Source: Vallitalea longa (GTDB taxonomy: Bacteria > Bacillota > Clostridia > Lachnospirales > Vallitaleaceae). Taken from it: a stretch of 64,000 nucleotides of DNA. A model generated the notes under the pieces. That model did not search any database and was not told the DNA's origin. It worked only from the letters and a program-made list of their open reading frames with translations. Position 1 is the first letter of the stretch. The number at the start of each line of letters is the position of its first letter. This document shows, piece by piece, positions 37,378 to 45,996 of this stretch. A program made the translations under genes and the position numbers. The stretch covers positions 62,001 through 126,000 of the forward strand of contig NZ_BRLB01000005.1 of assembly GCF_027923465.1 (NCBI RefSeq). Direction: 5' to 3'.

Positions 37378-38742
37378 ATGACTAATAAACCTAATATACT
37401 TTTTTATTTTAGTGATCAGCAAAGATGGGATACAATAGGTTCATATGGACAGGAACTTAACATAACTCCTAATCTTGATAAACTTGCAAGAGAAGGTGTA
37501 CTTTTTGAGGAGGCATACACAGCACAACCAGTATGTGGACCTTGTAGGGCAGTATTTCAGAGCGGACTCTATCCAACACAAACAGGATGTTTTCGTAACA
37601 GTATTGCATTACCAAGCAATATAAAAACAGTAGCTAATTATTTTGAAGAAGAGGGTTATGACAATGCATATGTTGGAAAGTGGCATTTGGCTAGTGATGG
37701 TGAATTAGAAGGTAAACCTACTATAGATTATCAAACCAGCGCAATACCTTTAGAGAGAAGAGGGGGATATAAAGGCTATTGGAGAGTATCTGATATTCTA
37801 GAATTTACTTCTCATGGATATGATGGTTATGTATTTGATGAGAATAATAATAAGTGTGAATTTAAAGGATATAGGGTAGACTGCATTACAGATTATGCAT
37901 TGGATTATCTTGATGAAATAAGTGATGATAAGCCATTTTTCTTAACGATATCACATATTGAACCTCACCATCAGAATGACAGGAAGTGTTATGAAGGACC
38001 TAATGGTTCAAAAACTGAATTTAAAGATTTCAAATTACCAGGAGACCTAGAAGCTCTAGAAGGTAATGCAAAAGAGATGTATCCAGATTATCTAGGATGT
38101 TGTAAGAGTGTTGATGATAATCTTGGTAAAGTTATAGATAAATTAAAACAAAAAGGTCTGTATGATAATACTATAATAATCTATGCTTCTGATCATGGTT
38201 CACATTTTTTGACCAGAAATAGGGATGAACATCTTAATGGGTACGATGATTACAAACGTTCATGTCATTCAGCATGTTTACATGTACCATTAATTATATC
38301 TGGACCAGGATTTAAAGGGGGCAAACGAATCAAGGATTTAGTAAGTACTGCTAGTCTACCAAAGACTTTTCTATCCATGATCGGTGTAGATGTAGAGAAT
38401 AATATGATAGGAGAAGATCTTAAAAAAATAGTGGACGGAGATACTAAGGGGCGTGTCAATGAGGTTTTTGCTCAAATAAGTGAAAGCAGAGTTGGCAGAT
38501 GTGTTAGAAATGAAAAGTATCTTTACAGTGTTTATGCTCCTAATAAAAATGGTGGAGAATATATGGATAGTGATATTTATGAAGAAGATTTCCTCTATGA
38601 TTTAGAGAAGGATCCATATGAGTTAGATAATTTAGTATATGATGAAAGGTATAAAAATATAAAAAAAGATATGGCAGAAAGATTAATTTATCATATGAAA
38701 TTAGCAGGTGAACAAATACCAGTTATTAAATCTATTGAATAG
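37378..38742 (+). CDS. Cytoplasmic Cys-type sulfatase 2
   Basis: 454 residues, about 87% identical by hand alignment to the sulfatase at 28413, with the same CGPCR motif (Cys53), GKWHLASDGE and YASDHGSHF. No signal peptide. Substitutions cluster near the active-site flank (PTQTGCF against PTQIKCF) and the C-terminus, so substrate preference could differ. GGGGAGG at 37362-37368 sets the ATG. It stands alone behind a tctA relic and before a terminator. Confidence 0.92.
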   Translation: MTNKPNILFYFSDQQRWDTIGSYGQELNITPNLDKLAREGVLFEEAYTAQPVCGPCRAVFQSGLYPTQTGCFRNSIALPSNIKTVANYFEEEGYDNAYVGKWHLASDGELEGKPTIDYQTSAIPLERRGGYKGYWRVSDILEFTSHGYDGYVFDENNNKCEFKGYRVDCITDYALDYLDEISDDKPFFLTISHIEPHHQNDRKCYEGPNGSKTEFKDFKLPGDLEALEGNAKEMYPDYLGCCKSVDDNLGKVIDKLKQKGLYDNTIIIYASDHGSHFLTRNRDEHLNGYDDYKRSCHSACLHVPLIISGPGFKGGKRIKDLVSTASLPKTFLSMIGVDVENNMIGEDLKKIVDGDTKGRVNEVFAQISESRVGRCVRNEKYLYSVYAPNKNGGEYMDSDIYEEDFLYDLEKDPYELDNLVYDERYKNIKKDMAERLIYHMKLAGEQIPVIKSIE

Positions 38743-38763
38743 TAAATAAAAATTTTTTATAGC

Positions 38764-38803
38764 AAATAGCTTCCTTATAATTATATAGGGTAGCTATTTT
38801 TTA
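38764..38803 (+). terminator. Terminator after sulfatase 2
   Basis: AAATAGCT (38764-38771) pairs with AGCTATTT (38792-38799), with additional CC/GG pairs inside, then a T6 run. The rest of the 38743-39052 gap is AT-rich; a 19-base stretch at 38954-38972 (TCATAGTATATAGTAGGAA) recurs with one change at 37139-37157. Confidence 0.75.
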
Positions 38804-39052
38804 TCTTATAGCAAAGTTATATTTTATACTTTTCTTGAAATCTTATATGAGGAATGGTATCTTTGCTTTCTTATAAAAATCCAAGTCTTTTTAATTTTTT
38901 GATATTGATAGTTATTGTAATTGTCATAAAAATGTAGCTAAATTAAAGATATTTCATAGTATATAGTAGGAAGTTATATTTAATATTTCTAGATTAATAT
39001 GATACCAGCTATATAAATCCAAGAAAAAATTATAAAAAGGGGTGATTATTAT

Positions 39053-42000
39053 ATGGCATTTGATCCAAATCTATTTACTATAAACGTTACACCTGATCCT
39101 TCAAATATATTATTAGGCAAAGATGGGACAGTAACGATTGCGGCATCAAACAGCAACCCAGGTGATTGGGGTTATAATTATAGTTTAGTGATAACAATAC
39201 CAGATGGTGTTTCATTTGTAAGTGCTGATATTCCTGCTACTTCTGAAATACTGAATGTGGACAACTCTATTACTCTTACGTGGTTGGATATTACAGACCT
39301 TGCACCTGGTCAGACAGGGTTTGAATTCAATATAGTATTGCAATCTGATGAGAATTTTAGAGAAACCGGTCTACCAGTCCCATTCAATTCTGTTCTGACT
39401 CCTGTTTCTGTAAGTGCTACAGTTGATACATTGCCAAGAGGAGATGCGGAACCTGGAAATATTAAATATACTAAGGATGTAACTACAAGCGTAGTTGCAT
39501 TACAATATCAAGTAACTAAAGATGCACCTGGTAAAGTACCAAAAGGAGCGGGTATTCCTTCAGGAGCAAGCCCTCAATGGCCTTACGAGTATGAATTAGT
39601 GATTCACAATAATACTAGAAGTGCATCTATAGTGGATATAACTGATATTCTGGATAATGGAATACGGTTTATTGGACCTATAACAGCATCAGGTCCTGAT
39701 TCGGCTCAATTAATTCCTCCCAATCCAGTAGTAACAACTCCATCACCAGGTGGACAAGATAATGTTACTATAGAATGGACTAATGTAAGCCTAAGTGCGA
39801 ATTCAACTAATACTGTCAATTTCATTGCAGCTATTTGGGACAACTATACTGTAGGAGGAATTGAAAATTCAGGTGCAAGAATACCACATCTAACACCTAT
39901 GAATAATCAAGTTACAATAGATGGTGCTTCAGGACCTGTTACAGATGAAGTAGATACCCTTGCAATGGATCTGCTCATTACTAAGAGTCAGGATCCAACG
40001 GATCTAGTTATAGGTTCTATAATTAATTATACGCTTAATTATCGTGTTAATCAGTATGATAGTCTTAATTCCGTTATCGTTACTGACAGGATTAGTGATG
40101 GACAGACTTTTCAGTCAGCGGTACCAGTACCAACATCAGTATCGGCAAAAGATCCTATAACAGGTTCGACTACAATCATCTGGGATTTAGGTTCACTTGG
40201 TACATCTACATCAGGTACAATAACATTTTCAACTATAGTCGATACCGATTATTTTGTAACTTCACAACCTGTTTTAGCAGGAGATTTCTTAACTAATGAG
40301 GTTGAGATTGATGGGATAAATGATACTACAAGTACAGATACTCCAGATAGTTCATTTTCTTTTGGACAAATAGATACACCTTCAATAGATAAACAGTTAC
40401 TGAATTATTACTATGAAGATGGTACGTTGAAACCCGCAAGCATTAATGCTTTGGCTCCAGGTGATTTTGCAGAATTTCAGATAACATACGATGCACCATT
40501 AAATCCACCTCAGATGGATGTAATGATTTCTGATTTCTTTCCATTGGTTATGGATGCTTCTACGATAACATCAATAGTTTATAATCCATTTCCTCCAACT
40601 TCGGGACCTACACCAACGGGTAATGAAGGTGTAGAATGGTTACTAGACACTAATGTTCCTGGAATGACAAATTGGACGGTAACTTTCAGAGTTCAAATGA
40701 AGAACACGGAGTTTATCGGTACAAGTAATAATTTAGCGAAGCTTAGTCTATTGAATACTAATAATATTGTCTTTAGTGATAGAGATCAAGTTGAAGTTAA
40801 TTTCGGAGAACCTGATATTCAGTTAACTAAGGATGTAGCGGGACCTACACCAAATAATATCATGCCTGGTCAGACGTATACTTATACTGTTGTTATCAAT
40901 AATCCTCAAAATGTTGATGGAACCATTGTAGATGCTTTCAGTGTTGACTTTTCTGATGTCATACCTAATTTATTGACTTATGTTCCACTAAGTCTGACTG
41001 CAAATGCAACAGCAGGGACACCTTCATTTAGTGCACCTATATTTACTGCTCCTGATCAGATATTTATGGAGATACTTCAATTAGGTCCAGATGATGAGAT
41101 AACTTTGACTTATGAAATTACTGTTGATGCAGGTATAGGTCCTAATCTTGACTTTATTAATGATGCCAGAACTACTTCACCATATTCACAACCTTTTGAT
41201 CCGGGGGGAGATAATTATCAATATCCTGATCTGGAACGTGAAGATTCTGCAACATTGAGTAGTGGGGCTATGCCGGTTATGAAGACTGTTGATAACGATG
41301 ATGTAGTTGTTGGAGATACAGTATACTATACAATAACATGGACTGTTCCTGAGGGACTTATAGCTTATGATGTCAGCATAAGGGATATACTACCTATTGG
41401 ACAATCTTATGATGGAGACCCATCTCCTGTACCACCTCAATCAATAATAGGTCAAGTAGTAAGATGGCCTACTATTCCTACTGTGGATGCTACTGGAGGA
41501 GCCATAACGTTAATATATTCTTTCAGAGCTAGGATAGATAGTTCAGATGCTGTTCCTCCAACTTATACAGAAGTTCAGACCAATAGAGGAAGGATTTTCT
41601 TTAATTCTACTCCTGGTGGGTCGCCTATGGTAAGAGGAGATACAGTAGATGTTACAGTAAGTAATCCACATATCACTATTACTAAAGAAGAAAGAAATGT
41701 TTCTAAGTGTAGAAGTCCTTTTGATTCTACTGTTACTGCAACAGGAGGTCAGATAATAGAATATATGATCAATGTTGTTAATGATGGTTCTGCTGATGCC
41801 TATGATATTGAAGTAATCGATAGGTTTGGAGGGCTCAACAGTGGATTGAATTTTATTCAAGGTAGTATTGAGGCACCTATAGGAACAACAGCGGATTATA
41901 ATGCTGCTACTAATCAGGTAGTGTGGGATATTCCATTTTTAGCTATAGGGGATTCCCTTAGTATACTATTTAGAGTACGTATTACTCGAGGTCCCATATT

Positions 42001-42169
42001 ATCAACTGTAATATATAATGATGCTTCTGTTGCTTCGTATTCGAATATTAATTTAACATTCATTTATCCTAGGGAAGATTCCAATAGTGTTGCCATTGTT
42101 CTTGAATCAAGAGTAAGGGGGAAATCATTATCTGAATTGGCAAAACTTAAAGATCTGAGAATTAAGTAA
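39053..42169 (+). CDS. DUF11-type seven-repeat beta-sandwich protein
   Basis: 1038 residues made of about seven Ig-like DUF11-type repeats of 120-150 residues, each with a pattern of LxITKxxDP...VGxxIxYT and LGxLxxGxSxTITF (examples: MDLLITKSQDPTDLVIGS, DIQLTKDVAGPTPNN, HITITKEERNVS). There is no signal peptide, sorting motif or membrane helix, although such repeats usually build surface stalks or fimbria-like shafts. A basic tail follows the last repeat. GGGGTG upstream supports the start. Spore or S-layer association or a non-classical route are possible; the sequence does not tell. Confidence 0.8.
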   Translation: MAFDPNLFTINVTPDPSNILLGKDGTVTIAASNSNPGDWGYNYSLVITIPDGVSFVSADIPATSEILNVDNSITLTWLDITDLAPGQTGFEFNIVLQSDENFRETGLPVPFNSVLTPVSVSATVDTLPRGDAEPGNIKYTKDVTTSVVALQYQVTKDAPGKVPKGAGIPSGASPQWPYEYELVIHNNTRSASIVDITDILDNGIRFIGPITASGPDSAQLIPPNPVVTTPSPGGQDNVTIEWTNVSLSANSTNTVNFIAAIWDNYTVGGIENSGARIPHLTPMNNQVTIDGASGPVTDEVDTLAMDLLITKSQDPTDLVIGSIINYTLNYRVNQYDSLNSVIVTDRISDGQTFQSAVPVPTSVSAKDPITGSTTIIWDLGSLGTSTSGTITFSTIVDTDYFVTSQPVLAGDFLTNEVEIDGINDTTSTDTPDSSFSFGQIDTPSIDKQLLNYYYEDGTLKPASINALAPGDFAEFQITYDAPLNPPQMDVMISDFFPLVMDASTITSIVYNPFPPTSGPTPTGNEGVEWLLDTNVPGMTNWTVTFRVQMKNTEFIGTSNNLAKLSLLNTNNIVFSDRDQVEVNFGEPDIQLTKDVAGPTPNNIMPGQTYTYTVVINNPQNVDGTIVDAFSVDFSDVIPNLLTYVPLSLTANATAGTPSFSAPIFTAPDQIFMEILQLGPDDEITLTYEITVDAGIGPNLDFINDARTTSPYSQPFDPGGDNYQYPDLEREDSATLSSGAMPVMKTVDNDDVVVGDTVYYTITWTVPEGLIAYDVSIRDILPIGQSYDGDPSPVPPQSIIGQVVRWPTIPTVDATGGAITLIYSFRARIDSSDAVPPTYTEVQTNRGRIFFNSTPGGSPMVRGDTVDVTVSNPHITITKEERNVSKCRSPFDSTVTATGGQIIEYMINVVNDGSADAYDIEVIDRFGGLNSGLNFIQGSIEAPIGTTADYNAATNQVVWDIPFLAIGDSLSILFRVRITRGPILSTVIYNDASVASYSNINLTFIYPREDSNSVAIVLESRVRGKSLSELAKLKDLRIK

Positions 42170-42269
42170 ATGGAAGTGTTCGTAAGATGATGATAACTAC
42201 TGAAGAGAGTTTGTAGATAAAAGTACTAAAGAGGTATAATTTTTTATAGATGTGAAAGGAGGAATACTA

Positions 42270-43346
42270 GTGAGTGTTTATGATGAAGCAAAATTCAAAG
42301 AGTGGACTATTTTAATATATGCTGATGGTAATAATAACTTACAGCCATATATATATAATCAATTTCAATTAATAAAAAATATAAATAAAGACAATATAAA
42401 TATTATTGTTCAGATTTCTAGAAAATCTATAGACAAGGATGTAAGTTGGTGTGGATGTAGAAGATATCTGTTCAGTGAAAATAAAATCATTTTACTAAAA
42501 GATTTAGGAAAAGTGAATATGGATGAATCTAAGTTATTGGAAGATTTTTTAGTAGAGAGTGTTAATACTTACCCATCAACTAACGTTATTCTAGTTATTT
42601 CAGGGCATAGTGCAGGTTTTATTGGTTTAATGTATTCAGAAAATGATAATGCTTTTATGGGAATAGATGAATTTTCAAAAGCACTCTGTCTATTTAATAA
42701 TAAAACCAATAGATACATTGATGTATTAATTATGGATACTTGTTTTATGGATTCAATAGAGACATGGTATGATATAATCATGAAGAGTAAAAGTTCTATT
42801 AGATATGCTATTGTTCCTCAAGATAATGCACCTATAGAAGGAATATCTTATTATGATATGATCAATTCATTATTAATGTACCAGAATCCAATAATAAATC
42901 ATCAATATATAAAGGAAATGATGAGTAAGCAATTGTTGGAGTGTAGTCTTTTTTGTATTAATCTGAGAGAAGATATATTTAAGAGAATACGGAAATCAAT
43001 CAACGAGTATGCGCAGTTATTGTTATTGGAAAACAAGAAAAGTAGGGATAGAACATTAAGATTGTGTTGTATAGATTCTGTTAATGATTTCATCCCCCTT
43101 TATGATTTCAATAATATAGATACATGTAATTCAGATGTGAAAGAATGCATTTTTGATATAATGAAAATATTAGGTGAAATAATTATATTCAATCAATACA
43201 ATAGTGGACAAACAAATAGAAGAGGATTGAAAATATATTTTCCTCACAATTATGAGATATATAATAATTTTAGAAATATATACAGACAAATGGATTTTTG
43301 TGTTAACAATAACTGGACATTATTGATAGATGATAAATACATATAG
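42270..43346 (+). CDS. Clostripain-like (C11 family) cysteine peptidase
   Basis: 358 residues from GTG 42270 (AAAGGAGG at 42255-42262). Opening WTILIYADGNNNLQPYIYNQ is the C11 first strand; catalytic His in VISGHSAGF and Cys in LIMDTCFMDSIE fit the family. There is no signal peptide or obvious propeptide. It lies 100 bases after the DUF11-repeat gene and could process that protein or its partners. Specificity of the family is often for Arg/Lys, which is not shown here. Confidence 0.82.
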   Translation: MSVYDEAKFKEWTILIYADGNNNLQPYIYNQFQLIKNINKDNINIIVQISRKSIDKDVSWCGCRRYLFSENKIILLKDLGKVNMDESKLLEDFLVESVNTYPSTNVILVISGHSAGFIGLMYSENDNAFMGIDEFSKALCLFNNKTNRYIDVLIMDTCFMDSIETWYDIIMKSKSSIRYAIVPQDNAPIEGISYYDMINSLLMYQNPIINHQYIKEMMSKQLLECSLFCINLREDIFKRIRKSINEYAQLLLLENKKSRDRTLRLCCIDSVNDFIPLYDFNNIDTCNSDVKECIFDIMKILGEIIIFNQYNSGQTNRRGLKIYFPHNYEIYNNFRNIYRQMDFCVNNNWTLLIDDKYI

Positions 43347-43382
43347 ACCATGATATATTAAGTATTAAGAAATAATCATAAT

Positions 43383-43411
43383 AAATCAAAAAGGTCCGTC
43401 CCTATTGATTC
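43383..43411 (-). repeat. REP-like repeat
   Basis: Minus-orientation copy: AATCAAAAAGGTCCGTCCC followed by TATTGATTC. It lies 37 bases after the C11 peptidase stop. Confidence 0.85.
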
Positions 43412-43512
43412 TAATCTAAATTTAACAATTATATAATATAAAGATTAATTTTCAGTGATACAATACATATATAAGGTGAAATAACTAATAATATGTTGAG
43501 GAGGTAATGGTT

Positions 43513-44049
43513 ATGGATAGAAAGGTTATTTTATATATTGCTATGAGTATAGATGGGTTTATCGCTAGAAAAAATGGAGACGTAGATTGGCTTGAAGGTG
43601 ATGGCTCAGATGAGAAAGCTGATATGGGGTATGAAGATTTTTATGAAGATATAGATACAGTAATAATGGGAAGGACCACATATGAACAGATTTTAACTTT
43701 TGGTGAATACCCATATAAAGGAAGTAAAGGATATGTTTATACATCAAAAGATACAGATAATAATGAAGATGTAGTATTTACGAAAGAAAAGCCTGAGGAA
43801 CTTATTGATAGATTGAAGAAAAATGATGGTAAGAATATCTGGGTTGTTGGTGGGTCTTTAATAATTGATGAATTCATTAAGAAAAATTTAATTGATGAAT
43901 ATGTCATATCAATTATACCAACTATTCTAGGAGATGGAATTCCTCTTTTTAGAGGTAATGATTCACAAATGGAATTCAAACTTGATAAGCATGAAATGGT
44001 AAATGGAATAGTGTTATTATATTATAGTAAAAGAATTAATAATAAGTAA
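43513..44049 (+). CDS. Dihydrofolate reductase/RibD C-terminal-like protein
   Basis: 178 residues. It begins with the RibD_C/DHFR-like motif KVILYIAMSIDGFIARKNGD and has DVDWLEG, DTVIMGRTTYEQIL and IWVVGGSLIIDEFI. These proteins are NADPH-binding reductases of unknown substrate. The start is ATG 43513, eight bases after GAGGAGG; ATG 43507 is too close to it. The TetR gene starts 85 bases downstream behind its own operator, so co-transcription is uncertain. Confidence 0.88.
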   Translation: MDRKVILYIAMSIDGFIARKNGDVDWLEGDGSDEKADMGYEDFYEDIDTVIMGRTTYEQILTFGEYPYKGSKGYVYTSKDTDNNEDVVFTKEKPEELIDRLKKNDGKNIWVVGGSLIIDEFIKKNLIDEYVISIIPTILGDGIPLFRGNDSQMEFKLDKHEMVNGIVLLYYSKRINNK

Positions 44050-44058
44050 TTACATTAA

Positions 44059-44115
44059 TTGACATATATGATACATTAGTTTATTATAATAATTAGGACG
44101 GTCGTCCGAATTATT
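44059..44115 (+). promoter_or_regulatory. Promoter and TetR-type operator
   Basis: TTGACA at 44059-44064 and TATTAT at 44082-44087 (17-base spacer) form a promoter. A palindrome AATAATTAGGACG-GT-CGTCCGAATTATT (44088-44115, one mismatch in 13) overlaps the expected start site. Its position and symmetry are typical for autoregulation by the TetR protein encoded at 44135. Confidence 0.75.
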
Positions 44116-44134
44116 ATGAAAGGTCTGTGCTATT

Positions 44135-44716
44135 ATGGGTGAAAGGGTAAATCAATCAGAATTAATACTAGATGCTGCTTACAGATGTGTAACTGAAAAG
44201 GGGTACGCTAATATCTCTTTGAGAGATATAGCTAAAGAGGCTAATGTAGCACTTAGTCAATTACATTATTATTTTGGAAGCAAGAAAAAGTTATTTCAGG
44301 AAATTATCAAGAGAATGATAAAAAAATATACAACTGAATTAGAAAAACAATTGGTATTAAAGAAAGGTCAATCAGATAAAAAGAATATTGCATATGCTTT
44401 TAATTTTATTAAGGAAGTAATAAATCATAATCCTGAATTTTTTAAAATACTATTTGATTTATCAGGTTTAGCACTTAAATCAGAGACTTTCAAACTTTTA
44501 TTATCGGATCTATTAGATTATTTATCATCGATAATAAAAGAATGTATTGATGAAACTAGTTGCATAAAGGAAGGATTCAAGAAGTTTTCATCAAATACTT
44601 TATCAAGATTTATATTAGGTACTGTTATAGGTGTAGCATTTGAATATACACTTGATTCTAGTAAAAACAAAGATATTCTTGAATCAATAGACGCATTATC
44701 CGTGATTTTTCAATAA
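44135..44716 (+). CDS. TetR-family transcriptional regulator
   Basis: 193 residues. N-terminal HTH: ISLRDIAKEANVALSQLHYY, FGSKKKLF, the usual TetR DNA-binding block; the remainder is the ligand-binding helical domain. The upstream palindrome suggests self-repression. Candidate targets are its own operon and the adjacent membrane protein at 44756; the ligand is unknown. Confidence 0.9.
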   Translation: MGERVNQSELILDAAYRCVTEKGYANISLRDIAKEANVALSQLHYYFGSKKKLFQEIIKRMIKKYTTELEKQLVLKKGQSDKKNIAYAFNFIKEVINHNPEFFKILFDLSGLALKSETFKLLLSDLLDYLSSIIKECIDETSCIKEGFKKFSSNTLSRFILGTVIGVAFEYTLDSSKNKDILESIDALSVIFQ

Positions 44717-44755
44717 TACTTAATATTTATTTTATGGCTAGAGGGGGTTAATGAA

Positions 44756-45478
44756 ATGGTTGAATTCAGTAGATTAATGTTATATTTCAGTATATATTCT
44801 TTCTTGGGTTGGATATGGGAAACATCTTTTGTGTCTTTATGTACTGGTAAATTTGTAAATAGAGGATTCCTAAATGGGTTTTTTATTCCTATATATGGAC
44901 TTGGTGCTATGTCAGTAGTTTTGGTAAAAGATGCAATAGGAAAACCTACTGATTATTTTTTGTTGAATCTATTAATAGTTGTCGTTGTATCAACTATTGT
45001 AGTTACCACATTAGAATTTCTTACTGGTTTTGCAATGGAAAAAATATTTAATAAGAAATGGTGGGACTACAGTGATAAACGTTTCAATCTAAAAGGTTAT
45101 ATTTGTCTTCAGTTTTCAATAGGTTGGGCAGTATTCATATTGTTTTTTTTATTGATTTTACATCCGAACATATCATATTACATATCAGGATTCCATTCAG
45201 GCGTGATAATAAGTATGGCAACGATATTTTCGATTTATCTTGTTGCAGACATAATTTTATCTACAAGAGATGTAATATCATTACGTGAAGCAATAAGAAA
45301 ATACGCAGAGATACCATTTGAGAAATATCGTTTGAGTATTATCAAATGCAGAAGAATATTTAATGCTTTTCCTGATTTATTGAAAATAAATGCAGGACAT
45401 ATAAAATTTGATGTTAGGAGTATACTTAATGAAGGCGTTGAGAAGTTCAAGACACAGATCGCAAGTAAATTTAGATAA
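44756..45478 (+). CDS. PF06541-type putative ABC transporter membrane protein
   Basis: 240 residues, about five membrane helices; FSIYSFLGWIWETSFVSLCTGK, NRGFLNGFFIPIYGLGAM, TGFAMEKIFNKKWWDYSD are characteristic of the CmpB-like family. Function of the family is not known despite the name. RBS GAGGGGG upstream. The HD-domain gene starts inside its last 50 bases, so the two are translationally linked. Follows TetR by 39 bases. Confidence 0.85.
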   Translation: MVEFSRLMLYFSIYSFLGWIWETSFVSLCTGKFVNRGFLNGFFIPIYGLGAMSVVLVKDAIGKPTDYFLLNLLIVVVVSTIVVTTLEFLTGFAMEKIFNKKWWDYSDKRFNLKGYICLQFSIGWAVFILFFLLILHPNISYYISGFHSGVIISMATIFSIYLVADIILSTRDVISLREAIRKYAEIPFEKYRLSIIKCRRIFNAFPDLLKINAGHIKFDVRSILNEGVEKFKTQIASKFR

Positions 45479-45905
45479 TATACTAGAATATAAAGAATAT
45501 ATATCAGAATTATTCAAACACCCTAATGTTAAATTGATGCAATCATTTATACAGCATTCAGATGTTAGTACATTGAATCATTGCTTAAGCGTTTCCTATA
45601 TGAGTTTCAGGATATGTAAACGTTTGAAGCTAGATTGTCGTGCTGGAGCTAGAGGTGGTCTTTTACATGACTTTTACCTATATGATTGGCATGAAACAAA
45701 GCCGAACGAAGGTAAACATGGATTCGTACATCCAAGGATTGCTCTGAAAAATGCCAATAAGTTTTTTAAGTTGAATAATAGAGAACAAGATATAATTATT
45801 AAGCACATGTTTCCCCTAACTCCTAAAATCCCCAGATATGCAGAATCATGGGTTGTAACATTAGTGGATAAATACATTGCCATCAAAGAGATAGTGAATC
45901 ACTAG
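45429..45905 (+). CDS. HD-domain protein
   Basis: 158 residues. H-HD-type metal motif: HCLSVSYMSF near residue 53 and GLLHDFYLYDWH (HD pair) plus IIKHMFPLTP, as in HD-domain hydrolases or uncharacterised clostridial HD proteins. ATG 45429 has AGGAG at 45416-45420. It overlaps the upstream membrane-protein gene by 50 bases in another frame. A REP-like repeat overlaps its stop codon. Confidence 0.8.
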   Translation: MKALRSSRHRSQVNLDNILEYKEYISELFKHPNVKLMQSFIQHSDVSTLNHCLSVSYMSFRICKRLKLDCRAGARGGLLHDFYLYDWHETKPNEGKHGFVHPRIALKNANKFFKLNNREQDIIIKHMFPLTPKIPRYAESWVVTLVDKYIAIKEIVNH

Positions 45906-45924
45906 GGACGGACCTTTTTGATTC
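45896..45924 (+). repeat. REP-like repeat over a stop codon
   Basis: GAATCAC then TAGGGACGGACCTTTTTGAT and TC. The TAG at 45903-45905, which is the stop of the HD gene, is the start of the repeat core. The copy supplies the last codons of the protein. Confidence 0.88.
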
Positions 45925-45930
45925 AAAAAA

Positions 45931-45962
45931 AGCTAAAGCTATAAACGGTTATAACTTTAGCT
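45931..45962. terminator. Bidirectional terminator between convergent genes
   Basis: AGCTAAAGCTATAA-ACGG-TTATAACTTTAGCT: 14-base arms with one mismatched pair and a 4-base loop, with A-rich flank on the left and CTCTCTTATT on the right. It separates the HD gene (plus) and splB (minus). Confidence 0.85.
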
Positions 45963-45996
45963 CTCTTATTAAATAGAAAAGTTTTTTTTGGTACAT

